From contig NZ_CP012109.1 in assembly GCF_000280925.3 (NCBI RefSeq), forward strand, positions 4,670,501 to 4,734,500: a DNA stretch of 64,000 bases, written 5' to 3'. Source of the DNA: Myxococcus hansupus. GTDB taxonomy: Bacteria > Myxococcota > Myxococcia > Myxococcales > Myxococcaceae. Shown one piece after another: positions 62,532-64,000 of the stretch. The notes beneath the pieces are model-generated. The model saw only the letters and a list, made by a program, of their open reading frames with translations. It did no database searches and was not told where the DNA came from. Both the position numbers and the translations under genes were made by a program. The number at the start of each line of letters is the position of its first letter. The first letter of the stretch is position 1.

Positions 62532-62547
62532 AGCAGCGCGTGTGCCA
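62532..62547 (-). promoter_or_regulatory. Candidate sigma-54 (-24/-12) promoter of the exo operon
   Basis: On the minus strand, TGGCAC at 62547-62542, five bases, then CTGCT at 62536-62532. The consensus is TGGCAC-N5-TTGCT/A, so only one base differs and the spacing is exact. Transcription would start near 62520, about 67 bases before the exoA ATG. Developmental control by an enhancer-binding protein would follow. Confidence 0.55.
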
Positions 62548-62743
62548 CGTACCAGGGGGAGGGAAAGCCCATGGATCGCAGTGGGTTACGAAATGCCCTC
62601 CTGGAGGAGCCCATGGGGTTCGGGAAATTTTTCCGGCATCGTACCCGCGTCGCACATGGTGCTTTCTTCAGCCTTTGCTCTGATCAGAGAACGACTTTTC
62701 CCTCTCCCACCCCGCCAACTTCCCATTTCACGTGTCAGATGGC

Positions 62744-62759
62744 TGGCACGCGTCTTGGA
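62744..62759 (+). promoter_or_regulatory. Candidate sigma-54 promoter of the small membrane protein gene
   Basis: TGGCAC at 62744-62749, five bases, TTGGA at 62755-62759; one mismatch to TGGCAC-N5-TTGCA. It points rightwards to the gene at 62827, 68 bases from its ATG, and is divergent from the exo promoter candidate. Confidence 0.4.
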
Positions 62760-62826
62760 TTGAAGTTCGGGCGGGGTAAGGAAGTTCACAACGCGTAATG
62801 AGTTCGCGAGAACAGGGGCGGGTCGG

Positions 62827-63024
62827 ATGAGGAAGGCAGCAGGGGCGGTGGCGGCTTCGTTCGCGATGGGTACCGGGGCCATGACGTTCATGGGCGTGGC
62901 GTTCGCAACCCAGATGGAAGCCGCAGTGGTGGCGGTGGTGGGGCTGGCGCTGTACGCAAGCAGCGCCCTGCTTACGAACAAGAGCCCGGTGACGCCGGCG
63001 ACCAGCGTCGCGAAGCAGGCGTAA
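62827..63024 (+). CDS. Small membrane protein, unknown
   Basis: The protein has 65 residues with two hydrophobic segments (AAGAVAASFAMGTGAMTFMG; MEAAVVAVVGLALYASSALL) and a polar tail. It could be a signal-sequence-bearing or a two-helix membrane peptide. A single gene with its own terminator. No family is recognised. Its divergent position opposite the exo operon and the shared type of promoter candidate suggest possible co-regulation. Confidence 0.55.
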   Translation: MRKAAGAVAASFAMGTGAMTFMGVAFATQMEAAVVAVVGLALYASSALLTNKSPVTPATSVAKQA

Positions 63025-63041
63025 CCGGCTTCACCTGAAAG

Positions 63042-63072
63042 AGGCCTGGCGCCGCGTCCTGGCGCCGGGCCT
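63042..63072 (+). terminator. Stem-loop after the small membrane protein gene
   Basis: AGGCCTGGCGCC (63042-63053) pairs with GGCGCCGGGCCT (63061-63072), one T-G pair, 7-base loop, 18 bases past the stop. Confidence 0.7.
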
Positions 63073-63118
63073 CTGGCGGTTGCACCCCGCGCCAGAGCCT
63101 GCTCTATGGTGCGCCGCC

Positions 63119-63547
63119 ATGGCAAAGCCACAGTACTGGCTCATCAAGAGCGAACCCTCCGTCTACGCCTACGCTCAGCTCGCGAAGGACGGAAAGACGG
63201 AGTGGACGGGCGTGCGCAACTTCGAGGCGCGCAACAACATCCGGGCGATGAAGCCCGGGGACCTCTGCCTCTACTACCACTCCAACGAGGACAAGGCCGT
63301 GGTGGGCGTGGCCCAGGTGCTCACGCCGCCGGGCCCGGACTCCACCGCGCCCGGCGAGGACTGGGCCGCCACGTCCATGGGGCCCGTCACCGCCTTCACG
63401 CAGCCGGTGGAGCTGGCCACCATCAAGGCCGCCGCCGCGCTGAGCGACTTCCCGCTCGTCACCCGCGGCCGGCTGAGCGTGGCGCCCGTCACCGCCACCC
63501 ACTTCAAGCAGGTGTTGAAGATGGGAAAAACAGTCCTGCCCAAGTAG
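63119..63547 (+). CDS. EVE-domain protein
   Basis: The protein has 142 residues, a single EVE/PUA-like domain: YWLIKSEPSVYAYAQLAKDG, TEWTGVRNFEARNNIRAMKP, GDLCLYYHSNEDKAVVGVAQ and GRLSVAPVTATHFKQVLKMG. EVE domains form a pocket for modified bases in RNA or DNA (related to YTH domains) and are often near nucleic-acid defence genes, though this stand-alone form is widely conserved. ATG at 63119 begins directly at the conserved first strand. Confidence 0.93.
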   Translation: MAKPQYWLIKSEPSVYAYAQLAKDGKTEWTGVRNFEARNNIRAMKPGDLCLYYHSNEDKAVVGVAQVLTPPGPDSTAPGEDWAATSMGPVTAFTQPVELATIKAAAALSDFPLVTRGRLSVAPVTATHFKQVLKMGKTVLPK

Positions 63548-63595
63548 TACCGTGATGCTGGTGGAGCATTGCCCCCGAGGGCATACTCGTGCGCC

Positions 63596-64000
63596 GTGAG
63601 CGACACTGACATCCGCAAGATTCCGGCGCGGGAGACGCGGGGCCTGCGCCACGCCATCCTCCGGCCCAGCCAGCCCCCCGACATGGCCGTGTATCCGGGT
63701 GATGATGACGCGGACACGCTCCACCTGGGGGCCTTCATGCAGGGGCGCCTGGTGGGCGTGGCCTCGCTCTACCGCGAGCCGCCGCCGGACGCGCTGCGCG
63801 CCACCACCGCATGGCGGCTGCGAGGCATGGCCGTGGACCCCACCCTGCGAGGGCACGGCCATGGCGCCGCCCTCCTGAAAGCGTGCATGGAGCATGCGGC
63901 CCAGCAGGGCGGTTCCCAGGTGTGGTGCAACGCGCGCATGACGGCGTCAGGCTTCTATCGTGCCCAGGGGTTCGCCCACCGGGGCGAGCCCTTCGACCTT
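63596..64000 (+). CDS. GNAT-family N-acetyltransferase (cut by window edge)
   Basis: One hundred and thirty-five codons from a GTG at 63596 are in the window and the stop lies beyond it. The GNAT core is visible: GAFMQGRLVGVASLYREPP, WRLRGMAVDPTLRGHGHGAA (the acetyl-CoA loop R-G-x-G-x-G/A), VWCNARMTASGFYRAQGFA. The substrate is unknown. The gene follows the EVE gene by 48 bases and may share its transcript. Confidence 0.88.
   Translation, partial: MSDTDIRKIPARETRGLRHAILRPSQPPDMAVYPGDDDADTLHLGAFMQGRLVGVASLYREPPPDALRATTAWRLRGMAVDPTLRGHGHGAALLKACMEHAAQQGGSQVWCNARMTASGFYRAQGFAHRGEPFDL

Overview
The window is very GC-rich DNA with strongly GC-biased third codon positions, and it looks like chromosome of a myxobacterium (Myxococcus or a close relative). 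The best evidence is a complete nine-gene cluster at 52.2-62.5 kb that matches the exoA-I spore-coat polysaccharide locus of Myxococcus xanthus in gene order and gene content. Many secreted lipoproteins and predatory-style hydrolases and toxins fit the same group. I saw no rRNA, tRNA, CRISPR array, intact insertion sequence or replication origin.

Layout. 0-9 kb: a cut-off acyltransferase-like gene, a membrane protein, an outer-membrane beta-barrel protein, a secreted lipoprotein, then housekeeping genes (hflX, a divergent RhlE-type helicase, a CPBP protease-like membrane protein, an RluA-type pseudouridine synthase). 9-28.9 kb is accessory: two possible toxins (a proline-rich protein with a Cys-His motif and a lectin-aerolysin pore former), an amidase with a TetR gene, small secreted proteins, two proteins sharing a polymer-forming (bactofilin-like) domain, a large protein of carboxypeptidase-regulatory-like repeats, a two-gene PDZ/helical operon, an aadA-like gene with its middle missing, a chitinase and a ricin-type lectin. 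29-34.5 kb is a single lipoprotein of about 1,820 residues built from tandem repeats. 35-47.9 kb holds an orphan GspG-like pseudopilin, an alpha/beta hydrolase, a class II lanthipeptide cluster (62-residue precursor, LanM, ABC exporter, BBE-type flavin oxidase), a proline-rich possible ADP-ribosyltransferase, a TPM-domain protein and a DUF6891-like protein. 48-52 kb: a serine beta-lactamase-like lipoprotein, a macrolide-phosphotransferase-like gene and two cytochrome c maturation genes. 52-62.5 kb: the exo operon read leftwards. 62.8-64 kb: a small membrane protein, an EVE-domain protein and a cut-off GNAT acetyltransferase.

How the genes work together. ExoE starts the repeat unit on the lipid carrier. 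ExoG, ExoH and ExoI modify sugars. ExoC with its tyrosine kinase ExoD controls chain length, and ExoA with ExoB exports the polymer across the outer membrane. A good -24/-12 (sigma-54 type) site lies about 80 bases before exoA. In the lanthipeptide cluster the precursor is followed 11 bases later by lanM, then by the exporter, whose end overlaps the oxidase start.

At least seven accessory genes are split by single-base frameshifts, most of them at short G or C runs, while the long core genes are intact. Either the assembly has homopolymer errors or several accessory genes are decaying. This matters for reading the TetR, hydrolase, TPM-protein and flavin-oxidase entries.
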